A DNA stretch of 64,000 nt from Metopolophium dirhodum (GCF_019925205.1 NC_083560.1:95818083-95882082); one strand, 5' to 3'. Positions 1 to 11,510 are shown, numbered from the stretch's first letter. Notes: generated by a model from the sequence alone, not told the origin. Program-made: numbers and translations.

Positions 1-961
1 AATCTAAAATGAGGTATTCTATAATTTGTTCAGACTTAAGTAGTTAAAAATAATTATGTTATATATTTTGAGTTTGCACATTTTCTATATTTTTGAATAA
101 ATTAAATAACTTTATTCTATACACAACTATAAAAAATACCTAGTATTTAGAAATTGTTTTTAAGCTAAATAATTGTAAACTAAGTTTGTATAGGTATTTG
201 TAACATTTCATTTATTTTTTTAATAAAGATATTCATCAACATTATATTTTAGTGAAACAAGAAATAATGGTTTTCAAATAAAATAAATATTTTGCAGTTG
301 TAAGTCATTAACATTATAATTTAAAAATAACTAATTGTACTAATAAGATGTGTTTTTAAAATGATAACTTTATGCTCATAATTAAACATATTAATATAGA
401 GTAATAGCTTGTAAGAATCAATTTTGGAACACAATAATTTATGAATTTAAATCATTAAATGTAAGTATAACAATACTAAGCTCTTACCTTATTTTAACTT
501 GTATGTACATGATTTTTCATATATTTTTTTTTTTTATTGAACAAAAATTTATATTTACAATCTGTATTTATATGTAGTACAATAAGCAAATGGGATGTGG
601 GTTGATTAGCGGGAGAGGGAAGTCACTCAATGGTGGCACCCCGTATTTCATAATATTATATTATTATGTATATTATTTAAATAATATTATTGATTGATAA
701 ATTAATTTTAATTGATAATTTATGCAAGATGGTTTCAATAATGTTTTTACTTATTTATGTAAATATGTAATGCACCTATAATTGATTTTGTAAAATTGTT
801 ATACAAATACAAAATATCCTATCTAATGAAATATTATGTAAATATTAAATAACAATTTATATGTCAAGTGTTTGGTAATTATTATTTACCAATCATATTG
901 TCTAAATTGAAATAAAGTAGTTAATAGTAATCAGTAAAAAGTTCTAGTATTATTAACTTAC
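1..961. other. EMC4 intron or downstream sequence, no exon recognised
   Basis: This AT-rich stretch lies beyond the donor site of the third EMC4 exon. I looked for the conserved last part of EMC4 (the final membrane segments and the C-terminal tail) on the minus strand and did not find it, so the remaining exons probably lie outside the window. Around 580-640 there is a short GC-richer patch with no convincing coding potential. Confidence 0.5.
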
Positions 962-1474
962 TCGTTTGTAGTGTAAATAAGGCTTTGACTGGTCTTACTA
1001 TCAACATACCAACCATCATGATCGGAAAAATAGAAATCGAGTTTCCGGCCATATACATAATAAACAAGTTCATTGGTACCTAACAATAAAGAATATTAAC
1101 AATTGAACATAAAATATAAAATTGATTAACTTTAGTACTTGTTTTAGAGGTCCTAATGCTAGATCCCAAGATTTCTTAATAATTAGTCTACTCGATTCAC
1201 TGTCTCTTGTCAGTTCAGTACCATTTTGTCCAGCTAATTGACTATATCCTGGTGGACTTACATTGTCTGTCGATTTTTCATGTTTGTTTCTAAAATATAT
1301 AAAGGCATTCAAACAGAAATACTATCAAATATGACTACATAATGCGGTGAATACATAATGAAATGTCATGGTAGTTTAATAAGATATTATCTATGAAATA
1401 TGCGATTAGAGATTAGATATTTACCTTGTAAAATCTAACGACCATTTAAAGGTTTTACTTTTGACTGTTGTCAT
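962..1474 (-). CDS. EMC4: EMC4, ER membrane protein complex subunit 4 (5' three exons, partial)
   Basis: EMC4 is a subunit of the ER membrane protein complex, which inserts tail-anchored and multi-pass proteins into the ER membrane. Three minus-strand exons join in frame: 1474-1425 (ATG start; ends AAG|GTAAAT), 1289-1139 (acceptor TTTTAG; ends CAA|GTACTA) and 1079-962 (acceptor GTTAG; ends ACGA|GTAAGT). Together they give about 106 residues. The first exon carries the FKWSLDF motif that opens the conserved region. Exon 2 contains SWDLALGPLKQ and exon 3 VPMNLFIMYMAGNSISIFP, which match the hallmark EMC4 core and first membrane segment as I remember the family (human EMC4 is 183 residues). The C-terminal third is missing because the window ends before its exons. 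Exon phases (2, 0, 1) are consistent and no disabling change is seen. Confidence 0.93.
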
Positions 1475-1880
1475 TTTGTACAACAGCTAAATCACGTATC
1501 TGGGATTCTAGAAAGGAAAAAAAAAGTTAATGTTTTTTTTCACAAATTGTTGACGTTAACGTTTCGATAATTATGCAACTCTATGTAATAAATAAAATAC
1601 TTTGGAATGTATTTAAATCGGAAATACTAAATAACTAGAAATACTAGATATACTTACAAATTACAAGAAAACGGTGGGCACACGAGATCAGTATTTCACG
1701 GAAATGAATAAATCGTGAGACTTCAACTACTACGATGATCATGTAAAATTTGTTTATTACTAGTGATAGCAGATAACCGCTGTCAGTGTTGTTTGGTCAC
1801 CGCCCAGACTGTAGTGACCAAGATGACAATACGTTTATCCAAAACGCGGAGGTTCCTGTCATAAATACCAGCAGAGTGCG
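1475..1880 (-). promoter_or_regulatory. Probable EMC4 5' UTR and promoter region
   Basis: This is the sequence upstream of the EMC4 start codon on the minus strand. A GC-richer patch at about 1780-1880 contrasts with the surrounding AT-rich DNA and would fit a promoter or noncoding first exon. No TATA box or initiator could be assigned with confidence, so the call rests on position. Confidence 0.35.
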
Positions 1881-1894
1881 CTCCTATAATTCGA

Positions 1895-2035
1895 AATTTT
1901 TAAGAAGAAAAATTCGATACGAATGACGATTCGAAAGTGGCTGAATCCGATACGGGCGGTACGTATCGCTGATATACCTCACGTTTTGTATGCGATTCCG
2001 ATACGCATCGATACAATTTCTTCCTTGAAAATCTC
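1895..2035. repeat. Cluster of CGATACG/CGTATCG motifs
   Basis: Within about 140 bp the motif GATACG or its complement CGTATCG recurs several times in both orientations, for example 'cgatacgaatgacgattcg' near 1916 and 'gattccgatacgcatcgata' near 1992. Clusters of short motifs in both orientations are typical of subterminal regions of hAT-type elements, but I could not find paired termini. Confidence 0.4.
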
Positions 2036-2344
2036 GACTATCCAAATACTCCGTGCTTCAGTTTCTACAACAAAAAATAGGTAATATTAATAATATTATG
2101 ATAGGTAATTAATACGATAAACGATAATAATAATTTATAAATAATAATATACTGTAATACTTACCATAATAATTGAAATAATTATATTTATATATTATTT
2201 TTTTAGCATAAATTATAGATGTAAATGATTGTCTGAATTGGTAATCTAGCTATCAGTCAAAAAGTCCATTTTGAAAAAAGTTGGTCAAAAAGTTTAGGTT
2301 ATTTTTTTACTGTTGGACAAAAAATTCAAATATACAAAATATTC

Positions 2345-2860
2345 TATGAAGGGGGTTCCAACGTAACATGTTTTTAGGAGTAATATTTAGGTAATTCACA
2401 TGACATAAACATTTGGGCTATGCGGCTATGTCTATTGTCTATGCGTGAGTAGTAAATGGACATAATTGTGTAGGTATTTCCGAGAATCGCCGCCGGATGT
2501 AACTCTCGCACGCGTACACAGAAGTCAATACTTCTCGAAAAATGAAATATATTCTTGTGATATAATCCTATAAAAACTACTAAAAGCGATAGTAAATTAA
2601 ACATACTTCCACGAGTTTGATTTTAATTTTGAAAAAATGGTTGAATTTATAAGCTTTTACGATACTCTTTAGAAATTAATTTTTTGATTTAAAATCAGAT
2701 GTGCCCAAAATAAATACAAATGTATACAAATTAGTTCATGGGATTTTTGAAAAAATAATCTTAATATTAAGGTCTATTAAAATTTAAAATTTAAAATCTA
2801 CATCCTAAAGAGCCTATAGATATTTAGTCAAAGAGTAAATACATACATAAAAAATTTAAA
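2345..2860 (+). repeat. Diverged copy of the body of the element at 6347-7123
   Basis: Stretches such as 'aattcacatgacat', 'catttgggct', 'tttccgagaatcgc', 'aaaactactaaaagcg' and 'aaaatcagatgtgcccaaaa' occur in the same order at about 6645-7040. This is therefore an older, diverged copy of the same transposon. Its left terminus is not recognisable. Confidence 0.65.
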
Positions 2861-3299
2861 TTGGATAATCCGAAGTATATGTAATTATTAATTTACCACC
2901 ACTTATTGGTCTAAAACGTATGAAAAATATGTGTGCTGCGATCCCCTTAAATTTTCATTTATAACTATATTAATAGTTAATAATATAATAAATACTCATT
3001 TAAAAAATGTAATTAATTACCTTATACAATAGATAACATTAATAAAATATTATATATTTTGATTACTATTCCTTACATTAATTATTATTCAAAATCACGG
3101 TCAATATAATAATAATAATTATTATTATTATAGAGTGATTTAGTGATACATGTATTAACTATTTTTTTTTTAATTTGTGTATAATATTTCTAAAAGACAA
3201 AAGGCTTATATTTTTTCTTATATATTATTGAACTTACTTTTATATTGATCTTTATTTAATATTTTTATATGCAACTATAATTTTGGTTAACTGTAGGTA
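2861..3299. other. AT-rich spacer, nothing recognised
   Basis: Very AT-rich sequence with a short AAT/ATT-rich microsatellite near 3100-3130. No gene or element is seen. Confidence 0.5.
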
Positions 3300-3720
3300 A
3301 GTATGTTCAGTTTTTACCAATTGGAAAGAATAAACATTGGTTATAGTGGTATTTAGAAAAAATTGCATTGGAAAAAGTGGAATAATGATAATGCTACCAG
3401 TTTTACCACTTACTAAATTATCAATTATACATATTTTACACAGAAACTGGAAAAAGTTTACATTTAATTTATTACCAATAATCATTTTATCCAGTAGCGT
3501 TATTACCAGTTTTACCATTGTACTCGATTGCCAAAAGAACATTTTTCCACGACTCAATATTTTCTATGTTTTTTCTTATTCCCAAAAACAGCAAAAACTA
3601 CTATTTCCAAAGTTATACTATTCCTAAAATCTAATTTTCCTAATTACCATTCTCTTCCAATTGGTTATGAAAATAGTCTCTTCAGTATTATGTGGCAAAA
3701 AATGTATTTCTTATAATGTT
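3300..3720. repeat. Repeat rich in TTACCAGTTTTACCA motifs, copy 1
   Basis: The segment shares long blocks with 19126-19485: 'attttatccagta', 'accagttttaccattgtact', 'ttgccaaaagaac', 'gactcaatattttctatgtt', and on the other side 'gcattggaaaaagtggaat'. The blocks occur in a different order in the two copies. Open frames on both strands here are low-complexity and not coding. Confidence 0.55.
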
Positions 3721-4129
3721 TTTTATATAGTTTGCTTTTACCTACCAGTTAACAATGTTTGTGAGAATTCATCATCCGCTAGATAATTTTAACTGTTTCA
3801 ATTATGATTTTTTTTTACAAAGTATAAAAAATCAATTAAATGTGCAAAATATCCACTTCAAGAAATTTATAATAGATTAATAGAAATACATAAGGTCTTT
3901 ATGTCTAACCCACTAAAATTATTTAACTATATGGTACTTATAGAAATGGAAAACAGAATTCCATATAAACATTCTAACTTAACTGATACTTTTTTTTGAA
4001 AAATGATCTTACTTTATTTAAAAATACCAAGTAATGTATCAAAAGAAAAAAACAGGTTTATTTATATTAAAAATAATCATATAAATGTTATTAAATGCAT
4101 TTTTTAAAAAAAAACGGGAACTCGCTCTT

Positions 4130-4632
4130 CTGTATGTTTTTTTCCCAACAAATAAAGTTTTATTGACATCCATAGAAAAAAATACTAATAAAATCGGAAA
4201 CAGAAAATGTTCCTAAACAATTCAAAACAAATCAAAATATTTTTAAAATTGTATCATGTATAGAACATGCAAATATAAACAACCAGTGAAAATTTCATAT
4301 TCATTTGTTCATTAGTTTTAGAGTTACACCAAAAACCAAAATCGATTTTTTCAAAAACAGATTTTGCGTAAAAATTCCCGGTTTTCCTTAATTTTTCTTT
4401 TGTTTTTAACGGTGCTTTTGAAAACTACTGGGAAATTTTTACTTTTGACCTCCCCCCCTCCAAAGTACCAACTAGATTCACTTTTCTATCAGAAAAGATA
4501 CTATTGAAAAAAATCCAAGCATTTTTACTGTCCTAAAAGGTGATGACAGACACAAAAATAAAAAAAAAAAATAAAAAAACATACATTATTGTAAAATCAA
4601 TACATTTATCGTTCCACTCAGAATCTAAAACA
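4130..4632 (-). repeat. Family A repeat, minus orientation
   Basis: I use 'family A' for an abundant repeat whose left end reads 'ttttagattctgagcg' and whose right end reads 'gacatccacttacccac'. Here the left end appears as its complement ('ccactcagaatctaaaa', near 4614-4630) and the body runs to lower coordinates ('gtgatgacagacacaaaaat', 'aaaattcccggttttcctta'). The right end is missing. A further 'cattcagaatctaaaat' at about 4676-4692 marks a second partial copy. Confidence 0.7.
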
Positions 4633-4692
4633 CACATCAAATGTTGACAATGTATAATCAATACATTGATCACTCCATTCAGAATCTAAAAT

Positions 4693-5130
4693 AAGAAAAT
4701 TACATTATTGTGAATTTCAAAATTATTTTCTTCTCCTAATATTTACTGTAACTGTAAACTGTAATCATTGGCTCATACTTAGTAGATTTCAATTTGATCG
4801 TTGATGTATAAAGGTTTTATGCCTTTGTGGTAAGTATAGCCATATAGGTTTAGGTAAAGCAATCATGGCTGTACTAAGTCATTCATTGCATAAATAAATT
4901 ATTAATAATGTATACTATGTACTGTGTAGGTTTATTAGGAGGTACCTATCTATGTATGTATAATAGCTTAATGTATTTTGAATTTTGTAACTACCTCCTA
5001 TTCATTTTTAATATTTATTATATTTATTATATTCATGTTATTGTTTACAATATTATGTTTTGTATTTGTTATTACCTGTATATTTCTTTAACACATAATA
5101 AATTACTAATATTTTATATGAAAACCTGCG
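4693..5130. other. AT-rich spacer, nothing recognised
   Basis: No paired termini, exon structure or known motif was found. The open frame at 4908-5195 runs into the family A terminus and is phenylalanine/tyrosine/isoleucine-rich, as expected from AT-rich noncoding DNA. Confidence 0.5.
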
Positions 5131-6000
5131 TTTTAGATTCTGAGCGAAGCGATGATTGTATTGATTCTATAATGATGACGTGTATTTTTTTTTAGTTTTT
5201 CTTTTTTATTTTTGTGTCTGTCATCACCTTTTAGTACATTAAAAATGCTTGGATTTTCTTCAACAGTAACATTTCTGATAGGAAAGTGAATCTAGTTGTT
5301 ACTTTGAGGGGTAAAAAGTAATTTCCCAGTAGTTTTCAAAAGCGACGTGAAAAACAAAAGAAAAATTAAGGAAAACCGGGAATTTTTACGCAAAATCTGT
5401 TTTCGAGAAAATTGGTTTTGGTTTTTGGAGTAACTCTAAAACAAATGACCGTAGGTACATGACATTTTGACTGAATGTTTATATTAGCATTTTCTATACA
5501 CGATAAAATTTTCCAAATATTTTGACTTATTTTGAGCTGTGTACGGACATTGTCAATTTCCATTTTTTTTAGTTTTTTTTTCTATAAATATCAATAAAAT
5601 TTTATCTGTTGAGTAAAAAAGCTTGAAAATTTAATGCAAGGCTAAAAATACATAGTCACAATTTATTTTTATAAGCATTTAAAGTTCAAATTTTGACAAC
5701 ATTTATCAAATTTAAAATTTAATAATTATTTTGTAGTTAAAAATTTATAAAATGTTCAACTTTTATAGCTAAGGATTGAAAATTTTAAACAAGGCTCCAC
5801 GTATATAGGTTATATATAAATTACTTTATTCACAATAATATCATCAAATATACTTGGTAATATCATAGGCTGACGGATCGTTTTCGCTCAGAATCGCTTT
5901 TCTTATACAATGATATATCATTGAATTCAAATTTAACACCATCCATTACAGTGACCCACTTGTAACCTCCTGTACAGCAGAGCGACATCCACTTACCCAC
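5131..6000 (+). repeat. Family A repeat, full-length short form
   Basis: The copy runs from 'ttttagattctgagcgaagc' to 'gacatccacttacccac', about 870 bp. Near the right end are 'gctcagaatcgcttttctta' and a perfect palindrome 'caatgatatatcattg'. The left-end motif GATTCTGAGCGA reappears inverted near the right end (TCGCTCAGAATC), so the element is partly inverted-repeat. No protein is encoded. Compared with the copy at 20004-21066 it lacks an internal block of about 540 bp lying between two direct repeats. Confidence 0.75.
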
Positions 6001-6346
6001 ATTTTTTTTTGTATATTATACTGAAACTCATTTATCATAAAATAAGTTAATTCTTATTATTGTCAAAGTTAAAAGGATCAATAAAAAATGTAAATAATAA
6101 TAATTATTATATTATTGTTATCCCATGAATTAATTCCACTACAATATTGCTTAAAGATCTTGGACAGCATTACTTAACTATTTAACTATCAATATCACAT
6201 ATATGAATTTATAACTTATCCTCCCTATTTTTTAAATTTTTTTTAGCGTAACCTTTGTTTTATTTAAAACGGAACGCTGGGAACGCTACATTTACAAGTA
6301 AATTTGTAAATCGCCAGTGTTTTCTGATGCAAAATATACCTAATAG

Positions 6347-7123
6347 CAGTGGCATATCTAGTTGGGTGGGGGGGGGGGGGGGGGAAGGAGCCATGCCCCC
6401 CCTCATTGGCCGTCTTTGATATTATTTTTTTTTTAAGATATATAATATTTATTCGTATACAATATGAACGCATACTAAAATATGTCTTATACCAGATATA
6501 TCAATGAATATTCTGTGCTTATACCACTAGTCACTATCACCGTTATTTACATCGCTATTAATAGGTATTTATTATTATGTACATATTATTATGTATTAAC
6601 TTAATGACTGACTAAAAGTATAAATAAATTATTCGCATTATGGAGGCTCCAGCGTATCATGTTTTAAGGAGTAATAATTAGGCAATTCACATGACATGAA
6701 CATTTGGGCTGTCTATAGCATTAGTAGGTGTTTCCGAGAATCGCTGTAATGCCTCGTCAGGCAACCGCCGCCAGATGTAATTCTCGGACGCGCACGCACG
6801 TACATGTCAATACTTTGCGAAAAATGAAATATATTATTATTGTTTACTATGAAAACTACTAAAAGCGGTAGTAAATTAAACATACTTCCTGAAGTTAGAT
6901 TGTAATTTCAAAAAAATGGTTGAATTTATAAGCTTCTAGATTATGCTCTTTAGGAATCACTTTTTTGATTTAAAATCAGATGTGCCCAAAATAAATACAA
7001 TTATTTCATGGGATTTTTGAAAAAAAATGTTATTTTAAATCCTTTAAATTCGAAATTTTAAAATCGACTTCCTACATTTCAGACAGTGTGTGCCCCCCTA
7101 AAAAAATTCTGGATACACTACTG
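6347..7123 (+). mobile_element. Non-autonomous TIR element with 17-base G run
   Basis: The ends read 'cagtggcatatctag' and, inverted, 'cagtagtgtatccag', 11 of 15 positions matching. A run of 17 G follows the left end and a C run precedes the right end. CAGTGGCGTA-type ends also occur at 24941, 40180 and 44045. No 8-bp target duplication was found here. A diverged relative of the body is at 2345-2860. No transposase is encoded. Confidence 0.6.
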
Positions 7124-7236
7124 TGAAATAACCACAATATTTATAAGTACCTAGATGAAGTAAACTTTCCAAAATTAAGATAGTTCATATCAACATCTAT
7201 GTACCATATTTAATTGTTAGTTTAAGTTTGGTTTTG

Positions 7237-8177
7237 TTTTAAATTCTGAGCGGAGCGATAGTGTGTGTTTTTGTAATTTAGTAATTTTTTTTTTGTCTTT
7301 CTACACGATAAGTAGTTGAAAAAATACTTCGATTTTCTTATATTGTTTGATGGGAAAGTGAATCTAGTTGCTCCATTCGGGAAGTCAAAATTTAAAATTT
7401 CTAATAATTTAGCTTTGCCTCCCACAAGGAGGGCTATCAGAATGACAGAATCAAGGAAGTCTAAGACGGTAACAAACAATCCTAGGAACGATCATTTTTA
7501 GATATTAACAATTTCAGTAACACTTTTTATCTGGGAATATAATTTAAGGATATTTTTTAGAACCAACTATTTAATTTACACTTTTAATTTTAGTTCTAAT
7601 TGTATCAATTTTGTAACATTAATTTTTTAGACTGCACATTATGCATATATCATTATTACCTACTGGTACATATGTACTATACATAGTATTATGTAATATG
7701 TATTGTCCACACATGCACATATATATTTATATTATTAATGTATTTCAACTATTAATTACCAATTTATCATTGTGATAATTTTTTAGAGACAATAATTTTC
7801 TATAAATATATGTATGTTTTTTCGCTAATGAATTATAATAATGGTTAATCTAAAACCACAGAGCACCGGCCCATCGTGCTACAATTAAAATCAAACAGGG
7901 GCCATAGTTAAAAATCTATAAAATGTTCAACTTTTATAGCTAAGGATTGAAAATTTTAAACAAGGCTCCACGTATATAGGTTATATATAAATTACTTTAT
8001 TCACAATAATATCATCAAATAATATACTTGGTAATATCATAGGCTGACGGATCGTTTTCGCTCAGAATCGCTTTTCTTATACAATGATATTATATCATTG
8101 AATTCAAATTTAACACCATCCATTACAGTGACCCACTTGTAACCTACTGTACAGCAGAGTGACATCCACTTACCCAC
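7237..8177 (+). repeat. Family A repeat
   Basis: The left end is 'ttttaaattctgagcggagc' and the right end 'gacatccacttacccac'. The palindrome near the right end is expanded to 'caatgatattatatcattg'. The middle differs from the copy at 5131-6000. An 81-residue minus-strand frame across the right end is an accident of the conserved repeat and not a gene. Confidence 0.7.
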
Positions 8178-8194
8178 CTTTTTTAATATTTTAA

Positions 8195-8267
8195 TTTTGT
8201 ATGCGGCCCTCCATAAAAAACTAAAACAAATTATGGCCCATGTAGGTAAAAATGTTGCCGACCCCTG
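8195..8267 (-). mobile_element. hAT-type terminus remnant
   Basis: On the minus strand the sequence begins 'caggggtcggcaacattttt', the widespread hAT terminus CAGGGGTCGGCAAC. Its partner terminus was not found nearby, so this looks like a fragment. It also lies inside the duplicated segment. Confidence 0.55.
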
Positions 8268-8688
8268 ATGTAGAGGGTGCAACCTAGTACGTACCCAGAG
8301 AGCTAAGGGGCTTTAGTCCCACTTTTTGAATAATTTTTGATAGTCTCAAATTCGTCATTATTATAATATCAAATATCAATTTTAAAAAAATGTTGTCCCC
8401 TATTAAAATTTTCAGATTGCATATAACTGGTGTAGTGATGTCAGTAGGTAAACAATAAAATCATACGCCAAACATATAGAAAATAAATGGTTATTTACAA
8501 ATCTTGTTACTTGGGAACAAATGCAGCTTTGCTTTCTTACAATTTAATTCTTCCATTTAAAAGTTACTATCGAAAAATTCAAAAATTATAAGTTTAATAT
8601 TCTTGAAATGGTTTTTTTCATAAGTAGTTGTCACATTGCAATGCATGTGTACTATACTTTCTATTTTTTTAAGTGATAATATATTATA

Positions 8689-9381
8689 CAGTGAAACTTC
8701 CATATAACGAAGTCGAATAAGCAGCAAAAAAAATTCGTTATATAGAGGAATTCGTTAAATAGAATTACGTATTTTTTTCAACTTTTTTTTTATTATTTTT
8801 TTATTATGTATACTGTATGTATGTAAAAACAACATCAAACATCATATTACAGTTTAATTTAATTTTTAACCTTAAATATAATTTAAAAGAAATAATAAGT
8901 AAGTTTTGTTTGCTTATTATTTTTGAAAATATTCCTTCTTTCGTAAAAAGTTTCTATATCGTCAAGTTTTACATCAAAATTTCAAATTTATCGGCGATGG
9001 ATAAACATTTAGGTACGTTTTGACATTTTTTTTGTATGGACAAAGAGAAAACGAAAGAATGTATACTCGTTTGCACCAATATTGGAACTGAAGTGTACTA
9101 CAGTAAAATTAATCAGTTTGCCTACCTTCGGTGTCTTATCTTTATCGGGTACATTGTTCATGTACAATTTTAGAACTATGACATAAACTATCAATTTGAT
9201 AGTGACAACATTTACAAAAACTGGTTTTTATCGAATAATTATTTCGTTATATAGAAACATCAGATTCGTTATTTGGAGATAAATGTACGTGTAATTAACA
9301 ATGAAGGTCATAATTCTTAAAAATATTTCGTTAAACAGAAAATTTCGTTAAATGGAAGTTCGTTATATGGAAGTTTCACTG
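8689..9381. mobile_element. pogo/Tigger-like MITE with TA target duplication
   Basis: The 693-bp element has perfect terminal inverted repeats starting 'cagtgaaacttccatataac' (8689 onward) and ending with the complement (9359-9381), and it is flanked by TA on both sides. Subterminal regions repeat ATTCGTTATATAG and TTCGTTAAAT-type motifs. CAGTGAAAC-type ends with a TA duplication fit the pogo/Tigger branch of Tc1/mariner. No convincing transposase frame remains. Confidence 0.85.
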
Positions 9382-9383
9382 TA

Positions 9384-9820
9384 TTATATTATTATTATAA
9401 ATTATGAAAATATATTTTTTAAATTAAATTAAGTAGGTATTATTTTAATATCGTTAGATACCTAATTATTTATATGCACTTTAGATACATATTTTTACAC
9501 TATACTTAGTGTTTGAAAATTTCATGAAAGTAGGTATACAATATTATACATGTATAATGTATACCTACTGAATGCTTACATTAGGATTTAGAACACTGAA
9601 CATTGAATTAAAAAAATAAATAAATTGTGTTAAAAAAAAATTTAATGTTTCACGTTTTTGTGAAATATTTCATACTTTAAACACTAACTTAACTTATTAG
9701 TTATTTCAATAATTAATTTTAACTTTATGAAATATTACCAAAAACAACTGAAAAAAGCCAAGTTATTTTAACTATCAATTAGTTAGTTAAGTTCTAAGAA
9801 AATTAATAAACTTTTTATTG
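9384..9820. other. AT-rich spacer
   Basis: No gene is seen. Motifs resembling 'gaaatatttcatgaaa' occur here as well as inside the hAT MITE that follows, so an older relative of that MITE may be present. Confidence 0.4.
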
Positions 9821-9828
9821 CCCATAAC

Positions 9829-10528
9829 TAGGGTTCTAAATTTGAAATATTTCAAAGTTGAAAATTTCACTGTTCTTGAAATATTTCAATGAAATTATGA
9901 AAAATATTTTTTCTTCTTTTAAACGTGTTTGGTTATAGTCTTATAGATGATTAGAAACAATAAATTGATTACACACTTAGAATTTAAAAAAAAAATATTA
10001 ATTTTGTAGATTTATTATTTCATATTTGTATATTCTATATTATATAGTGCTAAAAAATATTCCTGGCATTATTTTAAGAATAAAAACTTTTTTTTACATG
10101 AGTTTTAAAATATTGTTGTATATCAGCGATCCAACATATAATGGTTTGTTATAAAGTCGAAGTCAATTCCAACAATGAATGAAATAATAATGTATTTTCA
10201 GTAATTAAAAAGTGTACAAAAGTCGTATATTATGTGGCTGAGTGATGTGAAGGTGCTCTGGGCTCATTATTTAATACTTAGATCATATAGTTTGTTAAGA
10301 CTATTATAGATTTGTTAAACAACTTATAAATTATATGTAAATATGTTACATATTTTTTTTGTTTCATACAATAAACCAACTTTTAAAAATATTCACTTAG
10401 AAGTTGACGACTATAAACTTTTAGGTATAATAAACATTTTATTTTTATTTTTCACCAAAATGAAATATTTCATGAAAAATTCATGAAATATTTCAAGAAA
10501 ATAAATTTCATGAAATTTTAAAAGCCTA
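9829..10528. mobile_element. hAT-type MITE with perfect 8-bp target duplication
   Basis: The element starts 'tagggttctaaattt' and ends with the complement of 'taggcttttaaaattt', 700 bp in all. The 8 bases CCCATAAC flank it on both sides (9821-9828 and 10529-10536). The subterminal regions are full of the near-palindrome GAAATATTTCATGAAA. An 8-bp duplication and a TAGGG start are hAT hallmarks. It is non-coding. Confidence 0.82.
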
Positions 10529-10682
10529 CCCATAACTCATAAAGTCATAAGTCATAGCCTAACTTTCAAAAATTCACTATATTATATTTTATGGTAGTAG
10601 GTACCACAGATTATATGCGTAGGTATTAGACATTATATTTCTTGTTTTTTATAATATAAACAATGTAATGATAATAATAAAA

Positions 10683-11510
10683 AAGCGGATAAGTGGGTGT
10701 CGCTCTGTTGTACAGTGGGTCACTGTAATTGTGTAATGCAGGGTTTTTTAATGATTTTTTCTGACTGCACTGAAATGTTTCTATTTATATCTAAGTTTTG
10801 AAAATGTTATACAAGACCCCCCTTAAGTTTTACTATATTTCACAAAAAAAAAGTTTATCGGAGAGTCAAATTATTTTTTTACGAGAATTTGAAGTTGGAC
10901 GTTAGATTCACCCGTAATTTAACAAACATTCACACAACGATGTTCTTGAATATTGATCTTTCAAGTATCAAAATTTGCATCAAATGTTTATCTTATCATT
11001 TTCTATACATTATAAAATTTTCTAAATATTTTTACTCGTTTTGAGCATAAGCGAAAATCCATTACAATTTAAAGGGGGCTAATATAAATAGTAAATACGT
11101 TATTAACATCAATGTGAGTGAAGGGCTTCGATCCTACAAAAATAAAAAAGGAGAGGGCTTTACAGACTTTGTGGGGGAGGGGGCATTGACCCGTGAATGG
11201 TTTTGAGTACTTTTACAAATTTGAAATTTTGAAATTTTTTATTTTATACATTTCAATAAAATTTTATTCGTTGGGTCAAAAAACTTTAATATTTAATGCA
11301 AGGTTATTTAAGTTGTTATAATAGCAGTTGATAAGTATTAACGATCCATGTGGACGATTTTTTTTTTATAAGTATTTATAAAATTCAAATTTTGACCACA
11401 TTTATCAAAATATCGAAAATTTTCAAATTCATTGTAGTTGAAAAATTATAAAATGTTCAATTTTTATAGCTAAGGATTGAACATTTAATACAAGGATTCT
11501 CATAAATGAA
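10683..11510. repeat. Rearranged family A repeat
   Basis: At 10687-10732 the family A right end appears inverted ('aagtgggtgtcgctctgttg'). The following body blocks ('ttttgaaaatgttatacaag', 'attttctaaatatttt', 'tttttatagctaaggattga') are in plus orientation. The two halves thus point different ways, which indicates an inversion or two overlapping copies. Confidence 0.55.

Larger units (their letters stand above)
5628..8521 (+). repeat. 2.9-kb duplicated segment, copy 1
   Basis: This segment is essentially identical to 20694-23587, with a constant offset of 15066 bp everywhere I compared them. It comprises the right part of one family A repeat, a TIR element with a 17-base G run, a complete family A repeat and a hAT terminus. 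The left breakpoint lies inside family A sequence. At the right end the copies first differ at 8522 (T versus A) and diverge completely after about 8540. Confidence 0.93.

Noticed and set aside
4908..5195. 95-residue plus-strand frame
   Set aside because: Composition is Tyr/Ile/Phe/Leu-rich as in translated AT-rich DNA, and the end runs into the family A left terminus (VLDSERSDD).
6264..6473. Proline-rich 69-residue minus-strand frame, repeated at 21330-21539
   Set aside because: The prolines are the complement of the 17-base G run at a transposon end. Identity of the two frames only reflects the 2.9-kb duplication.
7316..7501. 61-residue frame repeated at 22382-22567
   Set aside because: It lies wholly inside a family A repeat, overlaps an opposite-strand frame and has no counterpart in the other family A copies.
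8037..8282. 81-residue minus-strand frame repeated at 23103-23348
   Set aside because: It spans the family A right end and a hAT terminus. Conservation comes from repeat copying and no protein family is recognisable.
9009..9194. 61-residue minus-strand frame inside the pogo-like MITE as a transposase remnant
   Set aside because: It has no CENP-B, HTH or DDE motif and the element is only 693 bp.
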